Below, in pieces: positions 51,318 through 59,762 of a DNA stretch of 64,000 nucleotides; position 1 is the stretch's first letter, and each line of letters opens with the position of its first letter. The stretch comes from Hyphomicrobium_A sp965243865 (GTDB taxonomy: Bacteria > Pseudomonadota > Alphaproteobacteria > Rhizobiales > Hyphomicrobiaceae). The notes below the pieces were generated by a model that was not told where the DNA came from, searched no databases, and worked only from the letters and a program-made list of their open reading frames with translations. A program made the translations under genes and the position numbers. The stretch spans positions 4,030,001 to 4,094,000 of the forward strand of contig NZ_OZ251603.1 of the NCBI RefSeq assembly GCF_965243865.1, in the 5' to 3' direction.

Positions 51318-54300
51318 ATGTCAGTGAGTTGCGTTTCGAATGGACGGCGGAGCCGTCTGCGAAGGGGTGCGGAAGCGCTGGTGTCAGCACTTGCTATTGG
51401 AAACGGGTTGAGCGCCGCAATGTCGAAGCCCGCAGATGCTCAGGAACAGGTCGCGGTGAACGTTTCCGTTCCAGCAGGAGCGCTGGAAAGCGGTCTCCTC
51501 GCGCTGGGTAAGCAGGCGGGGCTGAAGCTCGTCTATGCGAGTGAGCTGACCGCGGGCAAGCAGACGAGTGGCGCTTCGGGAAGCCTATCGCCGCAAGCTG
51601 CGGTCGAGCAGATCTTGTCGGGCACGGGGCTCAGCTACAGCTTCTCCGGCGCCAAGACGGTGCGCATCTTCGATCCTGCAGCCGCGAGCGATACCGGCGC
51701 CACCATCGATGGCGCCATCGCCCTCGACACCATCGACGTCTCGGGCGGCGTCGCGGCAGATGGCAGCTCAGTCTACACGCCCTATGAGAGCACAGCGCCG
51801 ACTGCGCACATTTCATCGGAGAATATCGAGCGCTTCCGCGGCTCCAGTCCCGCCGACATGTTCCGCGGCACGCCTGGTGTGATGTCGGGCGAGGCGCGCA
51901 ACGGCGCTGCCGGCATCGACGTCAACATCCGCGGCATGCAGGGCTTCGGCCGCGTGGCGACCACCATCGACGGCGCGGAGAACTCCGTCACCATCTACCA
52001 GGGCTACCAAGGCCTCTCCAATCGCACGTTTGTCGACCCGGACTTCATCGGCGGCGTTGACATCACCAAGGGGGCGGACGCTGCGTCTTGGGGCAATGCC
52101 GGCGCGGTTGCAATGCGCACGATCAACGCCGATGACATCGTCAAGGCGGGCGACACGTGGGGCGTGCGCGTAAAGGGGGGCTTCGGCACCAATACTTCGC
52201 AGCCGCACGCAGGCGACACGGCCGGATATGCAATCAGCAATCCTCTGGGGTGGAGCGACCCCACCACGGGATATGGTTCAGCGACACCATCGGCGACCGG
52301 TATGGATCGGCCGGGTATGTTCGAACCCACGAGCGGCTCGGGCAGCATCGTTGGCGCCTACAAGGGTGAGAACTTCGACCTTGTCACCGGCTATGCCTAT
52401 CGCGAGCAAGGGAACTATCATGCCGGAACACAAGGTAATGACGCCAACCCTGTAGGTACCGGCGAGCGTCCGTTCTGCTACAGCAGCGGCGTATGTCCGC
52501 CCGAATATCTTTATCGCGACTATGTCGAGAACCAGGGCTTGGCGAACTACCGCGGCGGCGAAGAAGTCCTGAATACGCAGCTTCGCACGGAAAGCTGGCT
52601 GACCAAGCTCGATGCAAAGCTCTCCGAAGACCAGACCTTACAGCTTGGCTATACGGGGTTTCGCAGCGAAGCCGGAGACAGATTAGCGTCCGCGCTAGGT
52701 AGCGTCGCCGGGCAGGCCGTGCAGCAGAAGCAGACGTCAGGCACCAGCCTCGACACCTTCACGGCACGGCATCGCTGGAACCCGGCGGATAATGATCTCG
52801 TCGATCTCAAGTCGAACGTCTACTGGAGCCACCTTGAGTTACGAAATCCAATCCGAGGCGGCAGCACATTCGTCAAGCCGGAGACAATCGGCCTGCCGGC
52901 GAATTTCCGCTCTGGATCAGATACCGACATGTGGGGCAGCGATTTCACCAACCTGTCGAAGTTCGCGTTCGATTTCGGCAAGGTCGATCTGACGAATGGC
53001 CTGTCGTACCGCGCCGAGGACACGCGCGGCAGCCCTCACAGCGACGTGCTGGAAGGCTGGCTCACACCACGTGACGCGATCCGCCACGAGGTCGCCGGCT
53101 TCACCAAGGCCGCTTACTCGCCCGTCGATTGGCTCACCCTGAATGGCGGCCTGCGCTATTCGCATTTCTGGCTGAAGGATCGCACCGACCCTTATGATCG
53201 GACGCAGGTCACGAATGACAGGGTCGTTCTTGGCTACAAGACCGACGAAGGCGGGTTCAGTCCGTCTGCCGGCGTGACGCTGAAACCGCTGGATGGGATG
53301 GAGCTCTATGTCAATTACTCCAGCACTCTGCGCGCACCCAGCATCATTGAATCGGTCTCGGCATTTAACAGTGTGGTCGCTCATGACGGAGTCGGACCCG
53401 AGCGGTCCAGCAATTGGGAGGTCGGCACCAATCTACGCCGCGATGGGCTGCTGTCGGGCGATGATCGCGGGATGGTCAAGCTTGGCTATTTCAATTGGGA
53501 CGTGAAGAACTATCTCGCGCGCAACATCATGGTCATCGACGGCACCACGGTCCTCAACATTGAGAATATCGATCGAGCCAAGTTCGAAGGCCTGGAGTTC
53601 TCGAGCCGCTACGAGAACGGCGGGTTCACTGCCGATCTCGCCGCGAATTACTTCCTCAATGTCGAATACTGCCGGACAGCCGACACGTGCGGCGCCAGCA
53701 CACTGTACGGAGACTACGCGACCAACCACGTGCAGCCGAAATACACCGTCGATCTGACGGTGGCACAGAAGCTGTTCGAAGACAGGCTGACAGTTGGCGG
53801 CCGCGCATCTTATGTTGGTCCGCGCGCCATCGGCCATGGCGACGTTACGGTGGTCGGCGCATCGCAGTTCATCGCACCGGTGAACTGGGAACCGTATGTG
53901 CTGGTCGACCTATTCTCCGAATACAAGCTGACAGAGAGCCTGACAGCCTCGCTGCGCGTCGAGAACGTGTTCGACAAATACTACATCGATCCGCTCAGCC
54001 TGGTGGCACAGCCGGGACCTGGCCGAACATTCTACGCCAGCTTCACGAAGACTTTCGGTGGAGACGACACACTGCCGGAGCTTCCCTCTCTGTTCACGCA
54101 CGCAGAAAGCGGAGCTTCGGGTCAGGTGGATTGGGGCGGCCTTTATGTTGGCCTGCATGGCGGCGCCGGTCTCGCAGCCACCTGGGGCAACACAACAGCG
54201 CTCGACGGGACGCCAGATCCCATCGCGGCCACTGAGTCTGCCGATATGAAGTTCGACAGCGGCATGTTCGGCGTTCAGGCCGGCTACAATTGGCAGCTTG

Positions 54301-54986
54301 GAAACCGTGTGGTGGTCGGCCTCGAGGCAGATTGGAGCAAGACGTACATGCAGGGCACGCACAAGGCTCTCTCCACCGAGGGAACTCTAGCGGACGCCAG
54401 CGCAGTACAGGCCCAAACTGGATATGACGTGGATTGGACTGCAAGCCTGCGCGGTCGCATCGGCTATTCGCTGAACGACCGGTTGCTCATCTACGCGACG
54501 GGCGGCGTCTCTATGTTGCGTGAAACCCAATCGCGCCAGCAATACCGCTCGACCAACGACTATAGCGATCAGCCGCTCGGCACCACCACGCAGGTCTCGA
54601 ACATCGAGTCCGACACCAAGAACAGGTTCGGGTTCACGGTCGGCGGCGGCGCCGAATACGCCATTGACGATCACTGGTCGGTCAGGGGGCAATATGCCTA
54701 CACGCGGTTCGGCAAGGAAAACTTCAGCTTTGAAAATGCCCGTGCGGGCGCTGCGCAGGCCTACACGGAAACAAACCAGATCGGGACTGAGATCATTCCC
54801 CCGAGGTACGGTCCTGATCACCGCTTTTGCACCCGGGAGGTGCCTAGCGTGAACTGCTTCGAGCAGGAAGTGCCCATCTACGAGACGATCGTTCACCCGA
54901 GCAGCTTCGACGACGTCAACGGCCGCACGGCGTCCGATGCATTCGACATGCATAGCATCACGTTGGGCCTCAATTATCGCTTTTGA
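51318..54986 (+). CDS. TonB-dependent receptor fused to a second C-terminal outer-membrane barrel (module 2)
   Basis: 1222 residues, about 300 more than a normal signalling receptor. Signal peptide to about residue 42, STN domain (VNVSVPAGALESGLLALGK near 48), TonB box ALDTIDV near 137, plug (GIDVNIRGMQGFGRVATTID near 200) and a receptor barrel whose last strand ends near 910 (TFYASFTKTF). A linker and an Omp25/Omp31-type eight-strand barrel follow: WGGLYVGLHGGAG near 942, GVQAGYNWQLGNRVVVGLE near 984, DWTASLRGRIGYSLNDRLL near 1045 and a terminal LGLNYRF. Such two-barrel fusions are unusual. The ligand is probably haem or a siderophore. Confidence 0.9.
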   Translation: MSVSCVSNGRRSRLRRGAEALVSALAIGNGLSAAMSKPADAQEQVAVNVSVPAGALESGLLALGKQAGLKLVYASELTAGKQTSGASGSLSPQAAVEQILSGTGLSYSFSGAKTVRIFDPAAASDTGATIDGAIALDTIDVSGGVAADGSSVYTPYESTAPTAHISSENIERFRGSSPADMFRGTPGVMSGEARNGAAGIDVNIRGMQGFGRVATTIDGAENSVTIYQGYQGLSNRTFVDPDFIGGVDITKGADAASWGNAGAVAMRTINADDIVKAGDTWGVRVKGGFGTNTSQPHAGDTAGYAISNPLGWSDPTTGYGSATPSATGMDRPGMFEPTSGSGSIVGAYKGENFDLVTGYAYREQGNYHAGTQGNDANPVGTGERPFCYSSGVCPPEYLYRDYVENQGLANYRGGEEVLNTQLRTESWLTKLDAKLSEDQTLQLGYTGFRSEAGDRLASALGSVAGQAVQQKQTSGTSLDTFTARHRWNPADNDLVDLKSNVYWSHLELRNPIRGGSTFVKPETIGLPANFRSGSDTDMWGSDFTNLSKFAFDFGKVDLTNGLSYRAEDTRGSPHSDVLEGWLTPRDAIRHEVAGFTKAAYSPVDWLTLNGGLRYSHFWLKDRTDPYDRTQVTNDRVVLGYKTDEGGFSPSAGVTLKPLDGMELYVNYSSTLRAPSIIESVSAFNSVVAHDGVGPERSSNWEVGTNLRRDGLLSGDDRGMVKLGYFNWDVKNYLARNIMVIDGTTVLNIENIDRAKFEGLEFSSRYENGGFTADLAANYFLNVEYCRTADTCGASTLYGDYATNHVQPKYTVDLTVAQKLFEDRLTVGGRASYVGPRAIGHGDVTVVGASQFIAPVNWEPYVLVDLFSEYKLTESLTASLRVENVFDKYYIDPLSLVAQPGPGRTFYASFTKTFGGDDTLPELPSLFTHAESGASGQVDWGGLYVGLHGGAGLAATWGNTTALDGTPDPIAATESADMKFDSGMFGVQAGYNWQLGNRVVVGLEADWSKTYMQGTHKALSTEGTLADASAVQAQTGYDVDWTASLRGRIGYSLNDRLLIYATGGVSMLRETQSRQQYRSTNDYSDQPLGTTTQVSNIESDTKNRFGFTVGGGAEYAIDDHWSVRGQYAYTRFGKENFSFENARAGAAQAYTETNQIGTEIIPPRYGPDHRFCTREVPSVNCFEQEVPIYETIVHPSSFDDVNGRTASDAFDMHSITLGLNYRF
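51694..51739 (+). repeat. 46-base exact direct repeat, copy 2 (TonB-box region)
   Basis: Same 46 bases as 46873-46918, at the same place in the second receptor (end of STN domain / TonB box). Identity stops abruptly on both sides. Confidence 0.8.
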
Positions 54987-55091
54987 GCCGGCGGGAGGGT
55001 GAAAAATCCGGCGGCTCGAACGTCTTAGTAATTAGGGAGGGCAGGGGCGCATCTGGCGGCCGCTGCTCTGGGACAAAGGAACTTATTCGAG

Positions 55092-55700
55092 ATGACGACA
55101 CTCCTCGACACACCAAGCCGCGCCAAAGACCTCAAAGCGGCCACCGCCGCTGCCCACGAACGGCTGGACAAGCGGATCATGGCCGCAAATCCGTTCGCCA
55201 GCGCCGATCGTTACGGCCGCTTTCTTCTCGTACAGCATGCCTTCCATCGCGAGATTGACGCGCTCTATGACAATCCGGTCCTGGATGGGTTGCTCCCCGA
55301 CCTCGCCGGCCGTCGGCGTCTGCCTCAGATCAAGGCAGACCTCGCCGACCTTGGCATTCCCTGTCCGGCTATCGACACAACGCCCGAGTTCGGGCCCGAG
55401 ATCGATCTGCCGACGGCGCTGGGATGGCTCTACGTGGCGGAAGGCTCCAACCTCGGCGCTGCATTTCTGCTGAAGGCCGCCGCGCAGCTCGGCTTCTCGG
55501 AGGAGCGCGGTGCGCGTCATCTGGCCGGCGCCCCGGAAGGACGTGGCCTGCATTGGCGCACCTTCACGGCCGCGCTGGACAGCATCCCGCTCACCGAAGC
55601 CGAGAACCGCCGCGTCATCGAGAGCGCCGAGACCGCCTTCGCCCTGGTCCGCCAGTTCGTCGAAGAGCAAATGCCGCTTTCGGCCGAGGCCGCGAGCTAG
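55092..55700 (+). CDS. Biliverdin-producing haem oxygenase
   Basis: 202 residues, all-helical haem oxygenase fold. TAAAHERLDKRI near residue 18 holds the proximal haem-ligand His. GWLYVAEGSNLGAAFLLK near 114 is the distal helix with Gly-rich kink, in the PigA/BphO-like form. It opens the haem ring with reductant and oxygen to release iron. Its place between a TonB receptor and the exbB-exbD-tonB genes argues that the island imports haem. No phytochrome gene is adjacent, so iron acquisition rather than chromophore supply is favoured. Confidence 0.92.
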   Translation: MTTLLDTPSRAKDLKAATAAAHERLDKRIMAANPFASADRYGRFLLVQHAFHREIDALYDNPVLDGLLPDLAGRRRLPQIKADLADLGIPCPAIDTTPEFGPEIDLPTALGWLYVAEGSNLGAAFLLKAAAQLGFSEERGARHLAGAPEGRGLHWRTFTAALDSIPLTEAENRRVIESAETAFALVRQFVEEQMPLSAEAAS

Positions 55701-55758
55701 CCGCACCGGGGGCACGCACCAGCGAGATGAAGCAGCACCGCGGGAACTCGAGGCACCC

Positions 55759-56163
55759 ATGACGCGCATACCCTACGTTTGTCTTGGCTGGTTGATGGTG
55801 TCCCTGGGGCTCATCGGTGCGTTCGTACCGCTGATGCCGACAACGATCTTCCTCATCCTGGCGAGCTGGTTCTTTGCTCGCTCGTCACCTCGCCTCGAGG
55901 CTTGGCTGCTCGATCATCCCCATTTCGGCTCCACGCTGCGCGCGTGGAACGAAACGGGGGCGGTGCCGGGCCCCGCCAAAGTGATGGCCTGCGTCGGCAT
56001 GACCGCCGGCTTCGGTCTGTTTCTCATCGGCACGCATCCTTCGCTGTGGCTGGCAGCCGTTGTCGCCGCGCCGATGTTGACGTCCGCGGTCTATGTCGTC
56101 TCGCGACCCTCGCCGCGCAAAATACCCATCGAACGCTCCGGAGATGATTGCTCATGCTGCTGA
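55759..56163 (+). CDS. DUF454 (YbaN-like) inner-membrane protein
   Basis: 134 residues. Helices near residues 4-25, 27-44 and 74-110; FVPLMPTTIFLILASWFFARSSPR (cited as PLMPTTIF and FARSSPR) is the DUF454 signature. It ends in an unusual Cys-rich tail, GDDCSCC. The function of YbaN proteins is unknown, but in alphaproteobacteria the gene often sits with haem-uptake genes. The 3' end overlaps the Rrf2 gene by ten bases. GAGG precedes the ATG at 55759. Confidence 0.85.
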   Translation: MTRIPYVCLGWLMVSLGLIGAFVPLMPTTIFLILASWFFARSSPRLEAWLLDHPHFGSTLRAWNETGAVPGPAKVMACVGMTAGFGLFLIGTHPSLWLAAVVAAPMLTSAVYVVSRPSPRKIPIERSGDDCSCC

Positions 56164-56669
56164 CAAGACAATCCCGGATCGCAATCAATCTGCTCGTTAC
56201 ATGCGCGCGCGCCAATGGCCGCTACGTGCACACCTACGACGCGGCAGCAGGAACGGGTGCAAGCAAAGAGCACGCGGCCAAGGTAGCACACCTCATGCGG
56301 CGGGCAGGTTTGATCCAGTCGTCGCGCGGACGCAACGGCGGGATCACGCTGGCCCGTCCCGCCCACGCGATCTCGATCGGTGCCGTTCTCCGCCACACAC
56401 AGCCCGAGATGAGCGCATTCGAACAAAGCCAGCCCGCCGACGATCCAAGCAGCGCCGCTTTCTCAGCGATCGTGGAAGTGGCTTGGTCGGGATTCCACGA
56501 GCTCATGGAGCGCTTCACCATTGACGATCTCGTCACGGAACGTGCGCCGCAGCGGCTTCCCTGCACCGGCTGCAGTCGCATGAAGCGCGACGAGCTTCTG
56601 CGAAACATCGCCTCAGCCACGGCAGCCCCCGACAACAGAGATGCTCATGTGCAAGCCATTCATAGCTGA
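56154..56669 (+). CDS. Rrf2-family transcriptional regulator
   Basis: 171 residues. An N-terminal winged helix opens with LLTRQSRIAINLLV, and SRGRNGGITLARPAHAISIG near 60 is the Rrf2 wing. IscR, NsrR and RirA carry three Cys for an iron-sulfur cluster near residues 90-105. Here the corresponding region has none, and only CTGC near 146 is present, so cluster binding is doubtful or different. Probable role: iron, haem or redox control of the island. The ATG at 56154 lies inside the end of the preceding gene; the next gene starts inside this one. Confidence 0.82.
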   Translation: MLLTRQSRIAINLLVTCARANGRYVHTYDAAAGTGASKEHAAKVAHLMRRAGLIQSSRGRNGGITLARPAHAISIGAVLRHTQPEMSAFEQSQPADDPSSAAFSAIVEVAWSGFHELMERFTIDDLVTERAPQRLPCTGCSRMKRDELLRNIASATAAPDNRDAHVQAIHS

Positions 56670-57801
56670 CACTGCGCCACGCTTCGCAGTTCTCCTGCTC
56701 GCAGCCTGCGTGGTCTGCTTCCCGGCGGCGGCTGAGGAAAGCGCTCCTGCCGCCCCGGCAATGCAGGCCGAGGCCGTGACCCCGATCGTTCCGGCCCAGC
56801 CGGATGCTGCACCGCCGGCCGCCGAAGCGGCGGAAAACGCGCAACCGCTATCGACGCCGGCCGCACAGTCATCCGCATCATCCGCAACCGCCGTTGGGGC
56901 ACCGGCTGAGGCAAACCCGGCTAGCACCGGCGACGCAACGGCCGAGGCTCCACCGTCTTCGCCCATGAGTCCGGCCAACGATGTCACCCCGTTGGCGTCG
57001 GGCACCCCGTCGGCCACCGACGCTGCAGCGGCGAGCGAGACTGAAGGCTCGGCAGCTGCGCCAGCGCAGAAGGACAGCACGCCGCTGCCGCACAACCTTT
57101 CCCCCTGGGGCATGTTCCAGGCAGCCGACATCGTCGTCAAAGCCGTGATGATCGGCTTGGCCTTTGCCTCTTTCGCAACTTGGACCGTCTGGCTTGCAAA
57201 GGCGTTCGAGCTGTCACTCGCACGCCGCCGGTTGCGGCGCGCCGACCGCAGCCTTCGCGCCGCCGAAACATTGAACGATGCATTCGATGCGATCGGCAAA
57301 ATGCGCGGGACCGGGTCGCACCTCGTGCGCGAGGCGGTCGATGAGATGCGCGTGTCCAAAGTTCTGCTCGATCACGGCAGCGCCAGCGGCATCAAGGAGC
57401 GCGTGACCTCGCGTCTGTCCCGTGCCGAGGCCGATGCAGGCCGCCGCCTCACGCTCGGCACCGGCGTTCTGGCCACCATCGGTGCAACCGCCCCGTTCGT
57501 CGGACTGTTCGGGACGGTCTGGGGGATCATGAACGCATTCATCGGCATTTCCGAGACGCAGACGACCAACCTCGCCGTCGTCGCCCCGGGCATCGCCGAA
57601 GCGCTGCTGGCCACCGCCATCGGCCTCGTCGCGGCCATCCCCGCGGTCATCATCTACAACGCATTCGCGCGCTCGATCGCAGGTTATCGCCTGCAACTCG
57701 CCAATGCGTCCGCCGCGATCGAACGCCTCGTCAGCCGCGACATCGACCTGCGGCGTCTGCCGGGTGCGCCGTCGGTGAAGCTCGCCCTGGCCGCGGAGTA
57801 G
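56641..57801 (+). CDS. exbB: ExbB, TonB-system proton-channel subunit
   Basis: 386 residues. A signal-like segment and a long Ala/Pro-rich periplasmic region (to about residue 140) precede the MotA/TolQ/ExbB domain: WGMFQAADIVVKAVMIGLA near 155, then GATAPFVGLFGTVWGIMNAF near 280 and LLATAIGLVAAIPAVIIYN near 320, which line the channel. This long N-terminal form is common for ExbB in alphaproteobacteria. It drives TonB with the proton gradient. It overlaps the Rrf2 gene by 29 bases and is followed by exbD after three bases. Confidence 0.93.
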   Translation: MLMCKPFIADTAPRFAVLLLAACVVCFPAAAEESAPAAPAMQAEAVTPIVPAQPDAAPPAAEAAENAQPLSTPAAQSSASSATAVGAPAEANPASTGDATAEAPPSSPMSPANDVTPLASGTPSATDAAAASETEGSAAAPAQKDSTPLPHNLSPWGMFQAADIVVKAVMIGLAFASFATWTVWLAKAFELSLARRRLRRADRSLRAAETLNDAFDAIGKMRGTGSHLVREAVDEMRVSKVLLDHGSASGIKERVTSRLSRAEADAGRRLTLGTGVLATIGATAPFVGLFGTVWGIMNAFIGISETQTTNLAVVAPGIAEALLATAIGLVAAIPAVIIYNAFARSIAGYRLQLANASAAIERLVSRDIDLRRLPGAPSVKLALAAE

Positions 57802-57804
57802 CAC

Positions 57805-58296
57805 ATGGCGGGAAGCCTCAACGCGCGCGATGATTCAGACGAGCTCGAGGTCAACCACGAGATCAACGTCACGCCGTTCATCGACGTGATGCTCGTGCTG
57901 CTCATCATATTCATGGTGGCCGCGCCACTCTCGACGGTCGACGTGCACGTAGATCTTCCCGTTTCCAACGCGCAGCCCGCACCCAGACCGTCCGAGCCGA
58001 TCTTCCTCACCGTCAAGGCCGATCTGTCGCTCGCATTCGGCAACGAGCCCATCGCGCGCGGTGCGCTCAAGAGTGCGCTCGACGGCAAGTCGCAAGGCAA
58101 CCGCGATGAGCGCGTGTTCGTGCGCGCCGACAAGACGGTCGACTTTGGCGACCTGATGCAGGTGATGAACGAGCTGCGCTCTGCCGGCTATCTCAAGATC
58201 GCGCTGGTCGGCCTGGAAACAGCGACGCCCTCGGCGGCAGCAGATCCGGGCGCTGCGGCGCAGCCGGCTGCCACGCCAGCGCCCGGGCAGCCTTGA
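57805..58296 (+). CDS. exbD: ExbD, TonB-system accessory subunit
   Basis: 163 residues. INVTPFIDVMLVLLIIFMV near residue 20 is the single membrane helix with the proton-carrying Asp. The periplasmic domain contains VFVRADKTVDFGDLMQVMN near 108. The C-terminus is Ala/Pro-rich. It sits in the ExbB ring pore. The stop overlaps the tonB start (TGATG), so the two are translationally coupled. Confidence 0.94.
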   Translation: MAGSLNARDDSDELEVNHEINVTPFIDVMLVLLIIFMVAAPLSTVDVHVDLPVSNAQPAPRPSEPIFLTVKADLSLAFGNEPIARGALKSALDGKSQGNRDERVFVRADKTVDFGDLMQVMNELRSAGYLKIALVGLETATPSAAADPGAAAQPAATPAPGQP

Positions 58297-59213
58297 TGAG
58301 CCGGCAGATTGCAACGCTGACGCGCGACGGAGAAACGCCCCGACAGGTGCTGCTGCGCTGGGGATGCGCAACGCTGTGCGTCGCGACGCTGCACATCGGC
58401 ACCGTATACGCCGTCGTGAACTGGCCGCATCCCCCCGCGCCGGCAGGCGAGCCGCCCGCCGCGGTCATGATCGAGCTTGCCCCAATTCCCGTGGCCCCCG
58501 ACGCGCCGGAGATGGATGTCGCCGTTGGACCGCAACAGGAGATGAGCGAGGAGAGCACGCCGACCGAAGCTAAGGACGAGCCAGACGAGACCCCGAAGGA
58601 TCCTGTGGAGCCCGTCAAAACCGAGCCGCCGCCGGAGCCGGTGCAAGATCCCATCGAGCCTGTCGTCGAGCCCGAGCCCGATCTGCCGGAGCTTCCGAAG
58701 ATGGAAGTGGCCGAAGCTGTTCTGCCGCCGCCCGCCGTGGCGCCCGTCGAACCGGAGAAGCCGGAAGAGCCTGAGAAGCCCGACGAGGTCAAGGCTAAGG
58801 AGGAGCCGAAGGAGGTCGAGAAAAAGAAGTCGACCCCCAAGCCCAAATCCGTGGCGCAGGCAGCATCCGCGCCAAAACCGATGGAGTCCGCGCGCGCGAA
58901 GGTCAACGCTGCGCCATCCTCGGGCACAGCGTCTGCGGCATCGATCTCGAGCTGGCGTGGCTCCGTCGTCGCTCATCTCAATCGGCACAAGCGCTATCCG
59001 GGCGGCGGAGCGCGCGGGACGTCGTCGGTAGCCTTCACGATCAATCGATCAGGAGGTGTCATCAGCGCGCGCCTCATCCGCTCATCGGGAAACAAGACAC
59101 TGGACCAGGAAGCTGTGGCTCTTGCCCGCCGGGCGAGCCCCGTGCCCAAGCCTCCAGCGAATATCAAGGGCGGCAGCATCGTGCTGACGGTTCCGATCCG
59201 CTTCTCACGCTGA
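58296..59213 (+). CDS. tonB: TonB energy-transducing protein
   Basis: 305 residues. An N-terminal membrane anchor (about residues 22-44) is followed by a very long Pro-Glu-Lys-rich spacer (about 60-200, many EP/KP repeats) able to span the periplasm, then the TonB C-terminal domain: SWRGSVVAHLNRHKRYPGG near 215 and SVAFTINRSGGVISARLIRS near 245, ending in VPIRFSR. It should engage the TonB boxes of both receptors in this island. Confidence 0.94.
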   Translation: MSRQIATLTRDGETPRQVLLRWGCATLCVATLHIGTVYAVVNWPHPPAPAGEPPAAVMIELAPIPVAPDAPEMDVAVGPQQEMSEESTPTEAKDEPDETPKDPVEPVKTEPPPEPVQDPIEPVVEPEPDLPELPKMEVAEAVLPPPAVAPVEPEKPEEPEKPDEVKAKEEPKEVEKKKSTPKPKSVAQAASAPKPMESARAKVNAAPSSGTASAASISSWRGSVVAHLNRHKRYPGGGARGTSSVAFTINRSGGVISARLIRSSGNKTLDQEAVALARRASPVPKPPANIKGGSIVLTVPIRFSR

Positions 59214-59235
59214 TCAATCTCAGGAGTATTGCGTC

Positions 59236-59691
59236 ATGAAAGTCCGCATCCAACGAAAGGCAGGCTTGGCAACGGTCGCCGGCCTTGCCGTGCTGGTGCC
59301 CGTGTCTGTCGCGGCTCAGCAACCGGCGGCCAATGTCGAGCCGGTGATCGAACCGCTGCCGACCGCTGCAGTCTCGACAACCGCGGCCCCGGCGGCAAAG
59401 AAGTCGGCCCCCGCGCCCAAGTCTCTGGCTGTCTGGCGCGGCAAGGTGCTGGCCCACCTCAATGGCAACAAGCGCGGCTTCGGCGGCGGGTCCGGCACGG
59501 CAACCGTTGCCTTCAAGATCGATCGCAACGGCAAGGTGACCTCAGCGAAAGTCGTGACCAGCTCGGGCAACAAGGCGCTCGACGCCGAAGCGGTCGCCCT
59601 GACACAAAGAGCAAGCCCGGTCCCGCCTCCGCCTGCCGACGTGGCCGGTCCGTCACTCTACCTCAAAGTACCAATCCGCTTCGCCAAGTGA
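59236..59691 (+). CDS. Short TonB C-terminal-domain protein without spacer
   Basis: 151 residues. A signal-like hydrophobic N-terminus (residues 8-27) leads after only about 35 Ala/Pro-rich residues into a TonB-C domain: VWRGKVLAHLNGNKRGFGGG near 66, VAFKIDRNGKVTSAKVVTSS near 90 and a terminus VPIRFAK close to that of TonB just upstream. It looks like a tandem duplicate that lost the spacer. Too short to reach the outer membrane from an inner-membrane anchor, it may be a soluble periplasmic protein that competes with or buffers TonB. GGAG precedes the ATG. Confidence 0.8.
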   Translation: MKVRIQRKAGLATVAGLAVLVPVSVAAQQPAANVEPVIEPLPTAAVSTTAAPAAKKSAPAPKSLAVWRGKVLAHLNGNKRGFGGGSGTATVAFKIDRNGKVTSAKVVTSSGNKALDAEAVALTQRASPVPPPPADVAGPSLYLKVPIRFAK

Positions 59692-59762
59692 CGATGCCGA
59701 ACCTTCGATCATTGGCATGCACCTCACCGCCGATCGCACGAGCCCGCCTCGAAGCAGCAAGC

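Noticed and set aside
46873..51739. The 46-base direct repeat as the end of a mobile element
   Set aside because: Both copies are inside intact coding sequence at the same domain position, with no transposase or target-site pattern between them.
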